64,000 bases of DNA from UBA1924 sp963976625 (GCA_963976625.1 CAXBLA010000003.1:109581-173580), one strand, 5' to 3'; shown: positions 1 to 10,997, numbered from the stretch's first letter. Numbers and translations are program-made. The notes: a model not told the origin generated them from the sequence alone.

Positions 1-18
1 TATCAATATCAGCTGGTC

Positions 19-1650
19 TTACCCAACATGCTTGGGATCAAACGCGTCCTGCAACGCATCCGTCAGCACATTAAACGACAGCACGAGCACAAACATAAAG
101 AAGGTCGCCGACCCGATCTGCCAGAAGAACCCAGCCCGGATCTGCTCGCCGCTCTGCGTGATCATGTTCCCCCAGCTCACCCCGTCCTTGAGCCCCAGCC
201 CAAGGTAGGTCAGCACCACCTCACCCTTGATCGCCCCGATGAACAACAGCGAGCTGTTGATAAACATCAGGTGCGAAGTATTGGGCAAGATATGCTTGAG
301 CAAGATCCGCGCCCGGCTCGCGCCCAGCGCCTGGGCCGCCTGCACATAATCCAGCGACCGCAGCTTGAGCGCCTCGCCCCGCGTCACCCGGCAAGGCCCG
401 ATCCAGAAGGTCAGACTAAACGCGACATACAGCGGGATCAGCGTCCGCTCAACGCTCGAGCCCGTGAACATAAACGACAGCACCACAAGCAGCACCAGAT
501 ACGGGATCGACGAGAAGGTCGAGTACAACCAGATCACCACATGATCGATCGCCCCGCCAAAGTACCCCGCCGCCGCGCCGATGATCGACCCGAACAGCAC
601 CGCGAAGAACGCCACGATCAGCCCCACCTGAATCGCAATCTTCGCCGAGTACAACGCCCGCAACAAAATCGACTGCCCCTGCCGGTCCGTGCCCAGCAGC
701 ATCCGCAGCTTATAAACTGCCCCCTCAACCCCCGTCGGCATCGGGTACAACCGCATCAGCACCGGCTCGATCTCATCGAGCTTCGCATTCACCTGCGCAT
801 TGATCCGCTCGCTGGCCCCAGAGAGCCCATCACGGATCTGCCCGACCACCGCCTCGTCATACACCGGGTCCATCGGCTCAAGGTCAAACAACGCATCCAC
901 CGCATCAAGCAGCGACGCCGTCTCCACAGCAGACAACGGATCGTTCGGATCGTCGAGCACCTCGACATACTCATCCACCAGCTCGATCAGCTCATCGAGC
1001 GTCAGCGCCAGCTCATCGTACAAGATCTCGATATCGTCCTCGCTCAGATCCACACCATCTTTGAGCTGGGCCGAAAACCCATCGAGCTGCTCCATGCTGA
1101 TCTGGATCTCGGGCACCAACGATCGCAGCTCACGCAGCGTATCCTGGCGTTCGAAGATCGCCATCCCCTCGTCATAAATCGCCTTGAGCTCCTCGACCGG
1201 CACATCCGCCACCCGACGCTCGGCCAGCGCCGCATACGCAAACACATCCTCCAACGAAGCAAGCTCAACAAGCTCCTCCCCGCTCTGATCAGCCCGCGCC
1301 CGCTCAACATCCTGCTGCTCGATCTGCCCAAACACACGCCCCGCACGCTCAAAGTATGACTTCGTCTGCTCGATCCGCTGCTCAGGCTCAGAAACAAGCC
1401 CGAACCCTGGCTCCTCCTTCGCGCCCACCTGCTCGCTCGTCTTCTCCGTGAGCAGCGCCCCCAAGACCGGACGCTCCGAGAGATCAAACGCCCCCGTCGC
1501 GTTGCCCACCGCCGACACAACCTGCATCCCCGTGATCCACACGAACAGCAGCATGTACAGCCCGATGATCGTCATCGCGATCACCGCGCCGCGGTTCTTA
1601 AACAGCTTCCGCAGCGAGGGCGACTCGTTGATCCGCTTCGAGAAAATCAT
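19..1650 (-). CDS. Peptide ABC transporter permease, OppC/DppC type, with large insert
   Basis: Inner-membrane permease subunit of a peptide importer. The first membrane segment is at about residues 23-46. The permease domain begins at about residue 318 with LGTDRQGQSILLRALY, a form of the conserved OppC LGTDxxGRD motif. It continues through several membrane helices and the EAA loop at about 427-445 (EALKLRSLDYVQAAQALGAS), which contacts the ATPase. Family members are usually near 300 residues; this one has 543 because residues about 50-317 form an acidic, Leu/Glu-rich, probably helical segment predicted to lie outside the membrane. It overlaps the upstream permease gene by 4 bp (ATGA). ATPase genes are not in the window and may lie beyond the left edge. 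The family call is firm; the insert's role is unknown. Confidence 0.93.
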   Translation of the reverse strand: MIFSKRINESPSLRKLFKNRGAVIAMTIIGLYMLLFVWITGMQVVSAVGNATGAFDLSERPVLGALLTEKTSEQVGAKEEPGFGLVSEPEQRIEQTKSYFERAGRVFGQIEQQDVERARADQSGEELVELASLEDVFAYAALAERRVADVPVEELKAIYDEGMAIFERQDTLRELRSLVPEIQISMEQLDGFSAQLKDGVDLSEDDIEILYDELALTLDELIELVDEYVEVLDDPNDPLSAVETASLLDAVDALFDLEPMDPVYDEAVVGQIRDGLSGASERINAQVNAKLDEIEPVLMRLYPMPTGVEGAVYKLRMLLGTDRQGQSILLRALYSAKIAIQVGLIVAFFAVLFGSIIGAAAGYFGGAIDHVVIWLYSTFSSIPYLVLLVVLSFMFTGSSVERTLIPLYVAFSLTFWIGPCRVTRGEALKLRSLDYVQAAQALGASRARILLKHILPNTSHLMFINSSLLFIGAIKGEVVLTYLGLGLKDGVSWGNMITQSGEQIRAGFFWQIGSATFFMFVLVLSFNVLTDALQDAFDPKHVG

Positions 1651-2624
1651 GAAAGCCTCACTCTCGGATCAGCCAGTGCATACAGCACATCAGTCAGAAT
1701 ATTGGACGCGATAAACATCGCCGCGAACAACGCCGTAAACGCCTGGATCACCGGGAAGTCCTTGTTCGTGATCGCCTGGATCAGCGTCCGACCCATCCCC
1801 GGGATATTGAAGTACATCTCGATCAAGATCGACCCCGTCACAATGAACGGCAGCGAGATCATGATCCGCGTAATAATCGGGATCATCGCGTTCTTGAGCA
1901 TGTGCACAAACATCACCCGCTTCGTGCTCGCCCCCTTGGCCCTCGCCGTGCGGATGTAATCCCGCTGCGACTCCTCGACCATCACCGCACGATAGAACCG
2001 CGTGTCATAGCCCAGCGCCACCACCACATTAATCATCACCGGCAACATGCAATACGCAACCCAGTTCTTGGGCACAAAGAAGAACCAGGGCGACCCGCTC
2101 GACCCCGCAGTCACCGTCACCTGGAACGGCCACCCCTCGGTGTACTGGCTAGGCAAGAACGCCCCCCAGTACTGCCCGATCATGATGTACACCAGCACAG
2201 AAATACTCATCCCCGTCACCGCAAAGAGCATCAGCGTCTTGTCGATCACCCGCCCACGGAAAAACGCCGAGATCAATCCAATACAAATCGCGATCGTCGC
2301 CGTGATCGTCAGCGTCGGGATCGTCAACGCCATGCTCGGCGGGATCGCACCCGAAATCATCGCCCCGACCGACCGCTTCTGGTCCCAGCTCTGCTCCGAA
2401 AAATCCAGCCGAACCATCTTCCCCAGAAACACCCCATACTGCACAACCAGCGGCTTATCGAGCCCCAGCTCCTGTTTCTTCGACAGAATATCCTCAGCCG
2501 TCGGCTGCTTGCCAAGCTGCGCCATCACCGGATCGCTCACCCGCAACGCCGCCATCATCAAAAAGATAATCGCCAAAAACACCGGGATGTTATACAGCGT
2601 TCGTCGAAGGATATATGTCCACAC
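1647..2624 (-). CDS. Peptide ABC transporter permease, OppB/DppB type
   Basis: Partner permease of the OppC-like protein. The N-terminal membrane helix follows WTYILRRTLYNIPVF. The EAA loop RDYIRTARAKGAS and the C-terminal ending ADPRVRLS are typical of OppB. Length is about 325 residues, normal for the family. No ATG fits the start. A GTG lies at 2633 and another at 2624. The second has a GGAG 8 nt upstream and gives the usual M-W-x-Y-I-L-R-R beginning, so I prefer 2624. The 3' end overlaps oppC by 4 bp, implying translational coupling. The 170-odd bases between this gene and the binding-protein gene upstream hold no recognisable gene. Confidence 0.92.
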   Translation of the reverse strand: MWTYILRRTLYNIPVFLAIIFLMMAALRVSDPVMAQLGKQPTAEDILSKKQELGLDKPLVVQYGVFLGKMVRLDFSEQSWDQKRSVGAMISGAIPPSMALTIPTLTITATIAICIGLISAFFRGRVIDKTLMLFAVTGMSISVLVYIMIGQYWGAFLPSQYTEGWPFQVTVTAGSSGSPWFFFVPKNWVAYCMLPVMINVVVALGYDTRFYRAVMVEESQRDYIRTARAKGASTKRVMFVHMLKNAMIPIITRIMISLPFIVTGSILIEMYFNIPGMGRTLIQAITNKDFPVIQAFTALFAAMFIASNILTDVLYALADPRVRLS

Positions 2625-2801
2625 AGGCGGCACTCCGAGTGGCCGATTCAGTCAGAACAACTGATCACGGCCAAGAGAACAAGAAAGATCAAGAACCGCG
2701 AGCATCGCCCCCGATCCAAAAAAGCAGAAGAATCAAAGCCCGCAGACGATCAGGAAACCCCAACCGCCCGCAAGCCCATCACCCCCGATACATCCGCCAA
2801 C

Positions 2802-4643
2802 TCATTTCCGAGCCGATTCGTCCACATCGAGGTACTTGATCCAACCATAATAGCGTTCAGTTGGCTTGCAGTTGAGCAACCACGGGTTGATGATGTAGAA
2901 ACGCTCACGCGCCATCCCGCCAACATACACGCAGTCATCGAGCACCATGTCCCGCATCTTCACATAGATCGCCGTCCGCTCTTCGCTCGGCTCCATCGTC
3001 AAGATCTGCTCGTACATCGCATCGAACTCAGGGCGGCTGTAGTTAAACCGATTCGCCCCCGGCGACGCATTGGGCCCATAAAACAACGCCAGGTTGTTCT
3101 CCGCATCCGGGTAGTCACTCCCCCAGGCATACCCAAACATCGGCGACTTCCGCTTGATCAGATTATCGATCATCGTCGAGAAGTCCATAAACACCGGCTC
3201 AAACTTGATGTTCACCTCAGCGAGCTGACGCTTGACCATATCGGCCACCGCATTATTCTCCGCGGTCTGCGTCGTATAGAACCGGATCGGAGGCAACCCC
3301 TCACCATTCGGATACCCCGCATCGCCGAGCAACTGACGCGCCAACGCCAAGTTCGGCCCCCGCGTCCCCGCAGGCGAACGCCCGCCCTCAGGATGCCCCT
3401 CAAGCCCCGGAGGAATCGGGCCATCATACACAGTCCGCAGCCCGTCATAGAAGGTCTTGTTGATCTCATTGAGATCCATCGCATACGAAATCGCCTTCCG
3501 CAACGCGATCTTCTCCGGCGTATACCCGCCGAGCAACTCATCCTCCATGTTAAACCCACGGAAGGTCAGATCCAAGAGCATATTCGAGTGCGCCCGGTAG
3601 TCATCACGCAGCCATTCCTCTTTAAGCTTCTTCGTCACCAGATCGAACGCATCGGTAAAGCTGCTGTTGGGCACCTCAGAATACCCAAGGTTCCCGTTGA
3701 GGAACTCAAGCCACATCGGCTGATCCTCAGTAAACATCGTGAACTCCAACCGATCAACGAACGGCACCTGCTTGCCCGCCGCACGATGCAAACGGTTCCG
3801 CTTATCTTCCCGGGACCACGCATCGCGCTCAGGGTAGTACATCGCGTGGTAGTTCGGGTTCTTGTTCGCCGTCAATGACAGCTTCGACACCCAGCGATCG
3901 AGCACAAACGGCCCGGTCCCCACCGGATGCGCCGCAAAGCTCTCCCGCCCGTCCTGACCGTTGTAATACTCCACCGCTTCGCGTGGCACCACCGAAGTCT
4001 GGAACATCGTCAGCACATACATAAACCGATACACCGGCTTGGTCAGCACGATCTCGAACTCAAGTTCATTAATCTTCACAAACCCCTCGACCTCAGCGTC
4101 GTAATCAAACGATTTTGCCGCATTCTGCGCATCCTTATACGCATTGAACCCGACAATCGTGTCATCGACCAGCCACCAGTTCTTGAGCCCGAACTTCTTA
4201 TCCCCCAACCGCTTAAGCGAATAAAACACATCCTCAGGAGTAATCGCCCGACCCTTCCCACCCGGGAAGCACGCATCATCCTGGAAGTACACATCAGGCT
4301 TAAGCGTAAAGTGCCAAGTCGTCCCCCCATCAGCACTGGTCGGCATCTCCGTAAGCAGCAACGGCTCCATCTCCAGCGGGCTCGCGTACTGATTCGTCAA
4401 CAACGGCTCATAAAACTGCGCACACGCCATGTTGTCATAAGTCGATGACCCCTCCACCGGATCCAGGCTCTTGGGCCCGTCCGTCCGGATGGGAAGCTGA
4501 AGAATCTTCAGTTCATCCTTCTGCTCACTCGATCGTTCAAGCCCCGATTCAACGCCGCCCAAAGCAGGCGATGCCCCCCCAAACGCTGCAACCGCAGCCC
4601 CAACAAGAGCAACTCTCAATCTCCGACGCGTCAATATCGACAT
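2802..4643 (-). CDS. Peptide/solute-binding protein of ABC importer (SBP family 5)
   Basis: Extracytoplasmic substrate-binding protein feeding the OppB/OppC pair downstream. The N-terminus has three arginines followed by a hydrophobic stretch ending ASPALGG, consistent with a signal peptide; no lipobox Cys is evident. The family-5 pattern is visible: an early DPxxGSSTYDNMACAQFYEPL segment, the internal HPVGTGPFVLDRW motif, and RKAISYAMD in the second lobe. At 613 residues it is at the long end of the family. An AGGAG lies just upstream of the ATG at 4643. The gene is divergent from the PLP-enzyme gene at 4803, and the 159-bp gap should carry both promoters. The ligand cannot be deduced; peptide is the family default. 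Confidence 0.9.
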   Translation of the reverse strand: MSILTRRRLRVALVGAAVAAFGGASPALGGVESGLERSSEQKDELKILQLPIRTDGPKSLDPVEGSSTYDNMACAQFYEPLLTNQYASPLEMEPLLLTEMPTSADGGTTWHFTLKPDVYFQDDACFPGGKGRAITPEDVFYSLKRLGDKKFGLKNWWLVDDTIVGFNAYKDAQNAAKSFDYDAEVEGFVKINELEFEIVLTKPVYRFMYVLTMFQTSVVPREAVEYYNGQDGRESFAAHPVGTGPFVLDRWVSKLSLTANKNPNYHAMYYPERDAWSREDKRNRLHRAAGKQVPFVDRLEFTMFTEDQPMWLEFLNGNLGYSEVPNSSFTDAFDLVTKKLKEEWLRDDYRAHSNMLLDLTFRGFNMEDELLGGYTPEKIALRKAISYAMDLNEINKTFYDGLRTVYDGPIPPGLEGHPEGGRSPAGTRGPNLALARQLLGDAGYPNGEGLPPIRFYTTQTAENNAVADMVKRQLAEVNIKFEPVFMDFSTMIDNLIKRKSPMFGYAWGSDYPDAENNLALFYGPNASPGANRFNYSRPEFDAMYEQILTMEPSEERTAIYVKMRDMVLDDCVYVGGMARERFYIINPWLLNCKPTERYYGWIKYLDVDESARK

Positions 4644-4802
4644 GCACGATCTCCTCTAAACAGTTCAGGAATCAGTTTCTAGCCCCACACTCTATGCATG
4701 ACCCCGCCCGCAACGCAACAGCAAGCAAAACCAGCCCATCGGGGATCTTTCCGAACCAATTACAGCGCCAACCAGACCCGACCTGACGATAATTACCCAA
4801 CT

Positions 4803-5945
4803 ATGCCAAACATTCCATCAGATTCATGCACCGCCACCACCATCACCCGCGCAAAGACCACCCACCTCTCCTTCGGCGGGTGCAACTACGCCGGGCTCGC
4901 CCACCACCCAAAGGTCATCCAAGCCGTCCTCGACGCCGCCCCACAATACGGGCTCTCCAGCTCCGCCAGCCGAGAAACCACCGGCAACGCCCGCCCGCAC
5001 GCCCAGCTCGAAGCACAGCTCACCGCATTCTGCAACCACCAAGACGGACTCCTCGTCCCCGACGGCTACACCGCCAACCTCGCCGCCCTCCAAGGGCTCC
5101 AAACCCTCGACACCAAGCACGCCCTCATAGACACCCGCGCCCACGCCTCGCTCAAGGACGCCGCCATCCTCGGCGGCATGCAGATCCACCTCTTCGACCA
5201 CCTCGACGCTGTCCACGCTCAGTCCATCCTCAACACACTCAACGCCCCCGCCGTCATCCTCACCGATTCCGTCTTCACCACCGACGGCGACCTCGCCCCC
5301 GCACAACAGCTCCTCGACATCCTCCGCCCAGACGACTTCCTCCTCCTCGACGACTGCCACGGCTTCGCCGTCCTGGGCGATCACGGCCGCGGAACCCCCG
5401 ACGAACTCAACCTCCAATCCCCCCAGCTCATCGTCACCACCACCCTCGTCAAAGGGCTAGGATGCGCCGGCGGCATCGTCATGGGCCCCAGCCGACCCGT
5501 CGAAGCCGCCCGCAACCACTCCATCGCCTACCGCTGCACTACCCCCGCCGCACCGCCACTCGTCAACGCCGGGCTCGTCTCGCTCAACATCCTGCAAACC
5601 GACCACAACCTCCACCCCACCCTCCGCCGCAACATCGACCAGGTCCGTTCGATCCTCCGCACCCTCAATCTCCCCGCCCACGATCTCAACACCTCCATAT
5701 TCGCCTTCACCATCGGAGATGAACCAACGATGCAGCGCATCGAGCAATCCCTCCTCGACCAAGCCGTCATCCTCCCGCTCATGCAATACCCCAACGGCCC
5801 CGCCCCCACATACTTCCGCCTCGCCGTCAACGCCGCCCATACCTCCGAACAACTCGAACAGCTCCAAGACGCCCTCACCCACGCCATCGAGACCCACGCA
5901 CCCCACACGCTCCCCCACGCCCTACCAAAGATCGTCCACCAATGA
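4803..5945 (+). CDS. PLP-dependent BioF/Kbl-family (alpha-oxoamine synthase) enzyme
   Basis: Fold-type I PLP enzyme related to 8-amino-7-oxononanoate synthase and 2-amino-3-ketobutyrate ligase. Supporting motifs counted from the chosen ATG: the SSASRETTGN glycine/serine loop (about 52-61), DDCHGFAVLG around 183-190 (Asp and His that contact PLP) and TTLVKGLGCAGG with the Schiff-base lysine near 217. The open frame extends upstream to 4698, but that part is low-complexity. The ATG at 4803 gives about 380 residues, the normal family length. It overlaps the next gene by 4 bp, so the two are probably co-translated. No biotin genes are nearby, so the substrate is open. Confidence 0.82.
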   Translation: MPNIPSDSCTATTITRAKTTHLSFGGCNYAGLAHHPKVIQAVLDAAPQYGLSSSASRETTGNARPHAQLEAQLTAFCNHQDGLLVPDGYTANLAALQGLQTLDTKHALIDTRAHASLKDAAILGGMQIHLFDHLDAVHAQSILNTLNAPAVILTDSVFTTDGDLAPAQQLLDILRPDDFLLLDDCHGFAVLGDHGRGTPDELNLQSPQLIVTTTLVKGLGCAGGIVMGPSRPVEAARNHSIAYRCTTPAAPPLVNAGLVSLNILQTDHNLHPTLRRNIDQVRSILRTLNLPAHDLNTSIFAFTIGDEPTMQRIEQSLLDQAVILPLMQYPNGPAPTYFRLAVNAAHTSEQLEQLQDALTHAIETHAPHTLPHALPKIVHQ

Positions 5946-6763
5946 GCACCCCCAACACCAACGACTCATTACAACAACGCCTCGACTTCGCCCTCGCCGC
6001 CGCCAAAGCATCCTCCCAGATCACCCTCGACTACTTCGGCCAATCAAACCTCGACCAATCCACCAAACACGACGGCACCCCCGTCACCATCGCCGACCGC
6101 GCCTGCGAGTCCGACCTCCGCGATCGCATCGCCGCCGCCTACCCCGAGGACTCCATCCTCGGCGAAGAGTTCCCCTCCAAAAAAGGCACCTCCGCCTACG
6201 AATGGATCATCGACCCCATCGACGGCACCATCTCCTTCGTCCAAGGCGTCCCCCTCTTCGGCACCATGCTCGCCTGCATGAAAGACAACCAACCAATCCT
6301 CGGCGTCATCACCCTCCCCGCCCTCAACGAAACCGTCTACGCCGCCACCGGACTCGGCTGCTGGCACACCAGCCCATTCAACAACAATGACATGGCCCCG
6401 CTTCGCGCCCACGCCTCATCAACAAGCCAACTCAACCAATCCCTCATCAACACCACCTCCCTCTCCTACTTCGACACCCCCCAACTCCGCGCCCTCTACG
6501 AACAACTCGACGCCCAAGCCCGCCACACCCGTGGCTGGTCCGACTGCTACGGATTCGTCCTCCTCGCCACCGGGCGCGTCGACGCCATCATCGAACCGGT
6601 CCTGAGCATCTGGGACTTCGCCGCCGCCATCCCCATCATCACCGAATCCGGCGCAATCTGGTCAGACCTCGCCGGAAACCCAAACATCGCCTCCAATCAG
6701 ATGCTCACCGCCAACCCAGCCCTCCACACCCAACTCATGGCCCTGATGCCAAAACAGCCCTGA
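5942..6763 (+). CDS. Inositol-monophosphatase-family phosphatase, HisN (histidinol-phosphatase)-like
   Basis: Metal-dependent phosphatase of the IMPase superfamily. The three metal-binding motifs are present: GEEF (about residue 75), DPIDGT (about 93-98) and WDFAAAIPII near the C-terminus. The stretch WSDCYGFVLLATGRVDAIIEP followed by WDFAA resembles HisN-type histidinol-phosphatases more than classic inositol phosphatases. At 273 residues it is full length. The ATGA overlap couples it to the BioF-like gene upstream. That neighbour does not suggest histidine synthesis, so the real substrate may be another phosphorylated small molecule. The gene uses C-ending codons heavily, like its neighbours. 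Confidence 0.82.
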   Translation: MSTPNTNDSLQQRLDFALAAAKASSQITLDYFGQSNLDQSTKHDGTPVTIADRACESDLRDRIAAAYPEDSILGEEFPSKKGTSAYEWIIDPIDGTISFVQGVPLFGTMLACMKDNQPILGVITLPALNETVYAATGLGCWHTSPFNNNDMAPLRAHASSTSQLNQSLINTTSLSYFDTPQLRALYEQLDAQARHTRGWSDCYGFVLLATGRVDAIIEPVLSIWDFAAAIPIITESGAIWSDLAGNPNIASNQMLTANPALHTQLMALMPKQP

Positions 6764-6839
6764 TCGCCAGCCTTTTCCCCCTTTTCCATCCCCCAGCCAC
6801 CCGCATTCGCCCAAACCCGTCCCATATTCAAAATTTACC

Positions 6840-6869
6840 TTGTTATTTGACCCCGACCAAGGCTAAACT
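6840..6869 (+). promoter_or_regulatory. Possible sigma70-type promoter for the RRM gene
   Basis: TTGTTA at 6840-6845 and TAAACT at 6864-6869 are separated by 18 bases, in an AT-richer stretch upstream of the RNA-binding-protein gene. This would leave a 5' untranslated region of about 90 bases, as is common for RNA-binding and cold-shock-type genes. Matches to consensus are only partial. Confidence 0.3.
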
Positions 6870-6965
6870 CCAGTGCCTCACCATCCGGTGTTGCAGTCGA
6901 CGAAGAAGATGCCCGGCTCTCTCTCTCGATCACGAATAGACTCACGGGCATTTTGGATGACAGCA

Positions 6966-7394
6966 ATGCTGAACCTGTATGTAGGGAACCTCCCATACTC
7001 AATGAACGACCAGGAACTCAACGATCTCTTCTCACAGATCGGTGATGTCCAGTCAGCACGCGTGATGAGCGACCGCGAAACCGGCCGCTCACGCGGATTC
7101 GGATTCGTCGAAATGGCTGATGCCGACGCCGGACACGAAGCAATCGAAAAACTCAACGGCACCGACTGTGACGGCCGTGCACTCGTAGTCAACGAAGCAC
7201 GCCCACGCGAAGAACGCCCACGCAGCGGCGGCTTCGGTGGTGGCGGCGGTGGCCGTGGTGGCTACGGCGGTGGTGGCGGCGGCGGTGGCCGTGGCGGCTA
7301 CGGCGGTGGCGGCGGCGGTGGTAACCGCGGCGGTGGCGGCGGCTACGGCGGCGGCGGCGGTGGCGGCGGTGGCCGTGACAGCGGCGGCTGGTAA
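6966..7394 (+). CDS. RRM RNA-binding protein with glycine-rich tail
   Basis: Small protein of 142 residues with one RNA-recognition motif: RNP2 LYVGNL at residues 4-9 and RNP1 RGFGFVEM at 43-50. From about residue 85 the tail is almost entirely Gly with spaced Arg and Tyr (GGRGGYGG units), as in bacterial glycine-rich RNA-binding proteins and plant GRPs. It probably binds single-stranded RNA in the cytoplasm and may act as an RNA chaperone. The frame is open upstream to 6873, but the ATG at 6966 begins right at the RRM (MLNLYVGNL); ATG 6957 is an alternative. A clear terminator follows at 7461, so it is probably monocistronic. Confidence 0.9.
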   Translation: MLNLYVGNLPYSMNDQELNDLFSQIGDVQSARVMSDRETGRSRGFGFVEMADADAGHEAIEKLNGTDCDGRALVVNEARPREERPRSGGFGGGGGGRGGYGGGGGGGGRGGYGGGGGGGNRGGGGGYGGGGGGGGGRDSGGW

Positions 7395-7460
7395 ATCACC
7401 AACCACTTGCGATCTCCGCGACTAAACAACGAGACACGCAAGAGCCAATACAAAAACACC

Positions 7461-7494
7461 AAGGCCCGCTGTGAAAACAGTGGGCTTTGTTTTT
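7461..7494 (+). terminator. Rho-independent terminator after RRM gene
   Basis: AAGGCCCGCTGT and ACAGTGGGCTTT form a GC-rich hairpin with a GAAA loop, followed by GTTTTT. It lies about 65 bases after the stop of the RNA-binding-protein gene. Confidence 0.85.
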
Positions 7495-7603
7495 ACCTTC
7501 CCGTTCCACCACCCATTCCCCAAGCACTTTCCACTTGGCTATGCCCGCCGAAAACGATAGAATACAACCCACAGCATTCCCCTTTTCCCGGAGACTACTC
7601 GAG

Positions 7604-9333
<1,730 letters not shown>

Positions 9334-9340
<7 letters not shown>

Positions 9341-10521
9341 GTCCGTTGCGTATGTCACTGCTAGGACTGATCATCATTTCAAGCATGGTCGCAGGAGCAA
9401 CACCCCCAGACCTCTCGACCGAAGCCCAATCGATCGAGAAGTTTGACGGCAGCTGGATCGATCCCTATGTAAAAGATGCCCGAATAGTGCTCATCGGCGA
9501 AGAAGTCCACGGCATCGCTGAGCATATTAAAGTCAAGGGCGAACTCGCCCGCCGGCTCATCGATCACCACGGCTTTACCCACATCGCACTTGAGGACGAT
9601 CGATACAAAGTAGAAGCTCTTTCCCAAATGCTAGAGACCGATGAGGATCCTGAGACAACATTCGCAAGATCTCAACTCTTCTGGTGCTGGGCCGTAAAGG
9701 AACTCGCAGACGCAATTTCATTTTGCCGCAACTCACCAAACGAGTGGACCCTAACCGGCTTTGATGTCCAGACTCCAATGTTTGCTCTAGATAATCTCCG
9801 CACAAACGCCACAACTCAGGATCAAAATACGCAGACCAACCTGCTATTCAAGATATTCTCAATCGGTCAGGATACATTCGATCTAGAAGATGCAAAAATC
9901 GCCTTCGAGAGTGCTGAAAAGGCATTCGCAAACTCACCATTCATAGAGAACGAGTTCGTCCATCTCCGCAGAGTCGCAGAAGTCTGGGCCAAGTCCCAAG
10001 ATCATGGCTCCAGGATGAATGCTCGGGATGCAGGAATGGCCGAAACCATAGAGGATATCCTCAACAACGATCCGGAGGCGCGAATCATCATTTTCGCACA
10101 TAATGCACATGCCGGTTACACGAATTACTATGAATCATTCACCGGTGGGGTCGTACCACTCGGAAAGCATGTAGCCGATCGATTCCAAGACAAAACCCTC
10201 TCAATCGGTCTCGTATTCACCACCGGCTCAATCCTGCTCGATCCACGCCGCCGGGAAGTGACGGGAACCACCACTGAGAAAATGGACCAACTGACTCCAG
10301 ATTCGCAGGCCGCCACCTGGAACACAATAACTCAGGACCGCTGGCTAATCATTCCACAGCAGATTCTCGCTCAAAACCCATCTATAGAAATCAAGCAATT
10401 CCTAGAAGCTCCACCCCCAGGTCATTTCAATAACTATGGCCCAGCGGCAAACCTCGCTGAATCATATGACCTCATTGTCGGCTATAAAAATGTGCTGCCC
10501 GCAACACCTTTAACCAAATAA
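9334..10521 (+). CDS. Erythromycin-esterase-family (EreA/EreB-like) protein, probably secreted
   Basis: About 395 residues. The family signature is present: IGEEVHGIAEH (His and Glu of the first motif), FTHIALEDDR, then RDAGMAETI and IIIFAHNAHAG. After the start comes a hydrophobic segment (LLGLIIISSMVAGA), consistent with export. The ATG at 9334 overlaps the mutase stop by 7 bp and has GGAGG six bases upstream; ATG 9352 is an alternative. The gene has clearly lower GC (about 50% or less in several 60-base lines against over 60% in neighbours) and a different codon bias, suggesting recent acquisition. Characterised relatives hydrolyse macrolide lactones, but most family members have unknown substrates, so resistance is not implied. 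Confidence 0.82.
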
Positions 10522-10567
10522 AGCCCGACTAAAAAGTGCGAACTTCACTGCTGGTAGCGCCAGGTAC

Positions 10568-10597
10568 CCCGACGGAGCCGTCCGCGGCTCCGTCGGG
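10568..10597 (+). repeat. Perfect 13-bp inverted repeat (hairpin)
   Basis: CCCGACGGAGCCG and CGGCTCCGTCGGG flank a TCCG loop. It sits about 45 bases after the esterase-like gene and before a small plus-strand gene. No T-run follows (ATCAACAAAAATC), so it is not a classical terminator on this strand. It may be a palindromic repeat element or an mRNA-stabilising hairpin. Confidence 0.7.
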
Positions 10598-10661
10598 ATC
10601 AACAAAAATCACCTCAAATCAAACTCATCAATCTCCATACCAAACACCCCTACCATCCCCC

Positions 10662-10928
10662 ATGCTCAGAATGCTCGTCCAAAACACCGTCCAAGACTAC
10701 GCCACCTGGCGAGCCGTCTTCGACGAGAACACCCACACCTTCGCCCCCGCCGCCCTCACCCTCGAATGGGTCCGCCGCAACCCCGACGACCTCAACGAAG
10801 TCTGGTTCTGCCTCCTCGTCCAAGACCGCGCTAAAGCCCAGGCCTACCTCAACGACCCGACCCACGCCCAAATCGGCCAACGCGCCACCGTCACCGCCGG
10901 CCAAATCACCTACCTCACCGACGACTAA
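10662..10928 (+). CDS. Small antibiotic-biosynthesis-monooxygenase-like (dimeric alpha/beta barrel) protein
   Basis: About 88 residues. The pattern V-Q-D-Y-A-T-W-R-A-V-F-D-E near the start, then LEWVRRNPDDLNEVWF and the AKAQAYLNDP helix, matches the ABM/ferredoxin-like dimeric barrel fold found in small monooxygenases and heme- or quinone-handling proteins. No catalytic residues can be assigned. The start is ATG 10662 or ATG 10671; the frame is open upstream to 10536 but that part reads as low-complexity. It is followed by a lipoprotein gene on the same strand. A function beyond the fold would be a guess. Confidence 0.7.
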   Translation: MLRMLVQNTVQDYATWRAVFDENTHTFAPAALTLEWVRRNPDDLNEVWFCLLVQDRAKAQAYLNDPTHAQIGQRATVTAGQITYLTDD

Positions 10929-10997
10929 GAATCACGCCCCCCGCCCCCACCCAAATCGTGTATCCTTGATCAATCCCCACCACAAAGGAGCACACCC

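Noticed and set aside
28..1359. Long plus-strand frame (443 codons) opposite the OppC-like gene
   Set aside because: His/Arg/Pro-rich antisense shadow with no domain; the minus-strand frame has clear permease motifs.
1902..3878. 658-codon plus-strand frame opposite the importer genes
   Set aside because: Arg/His/Pro-rich composition typical of an antisense frame in GC-rich DNA; spans two real minus-strand genes.
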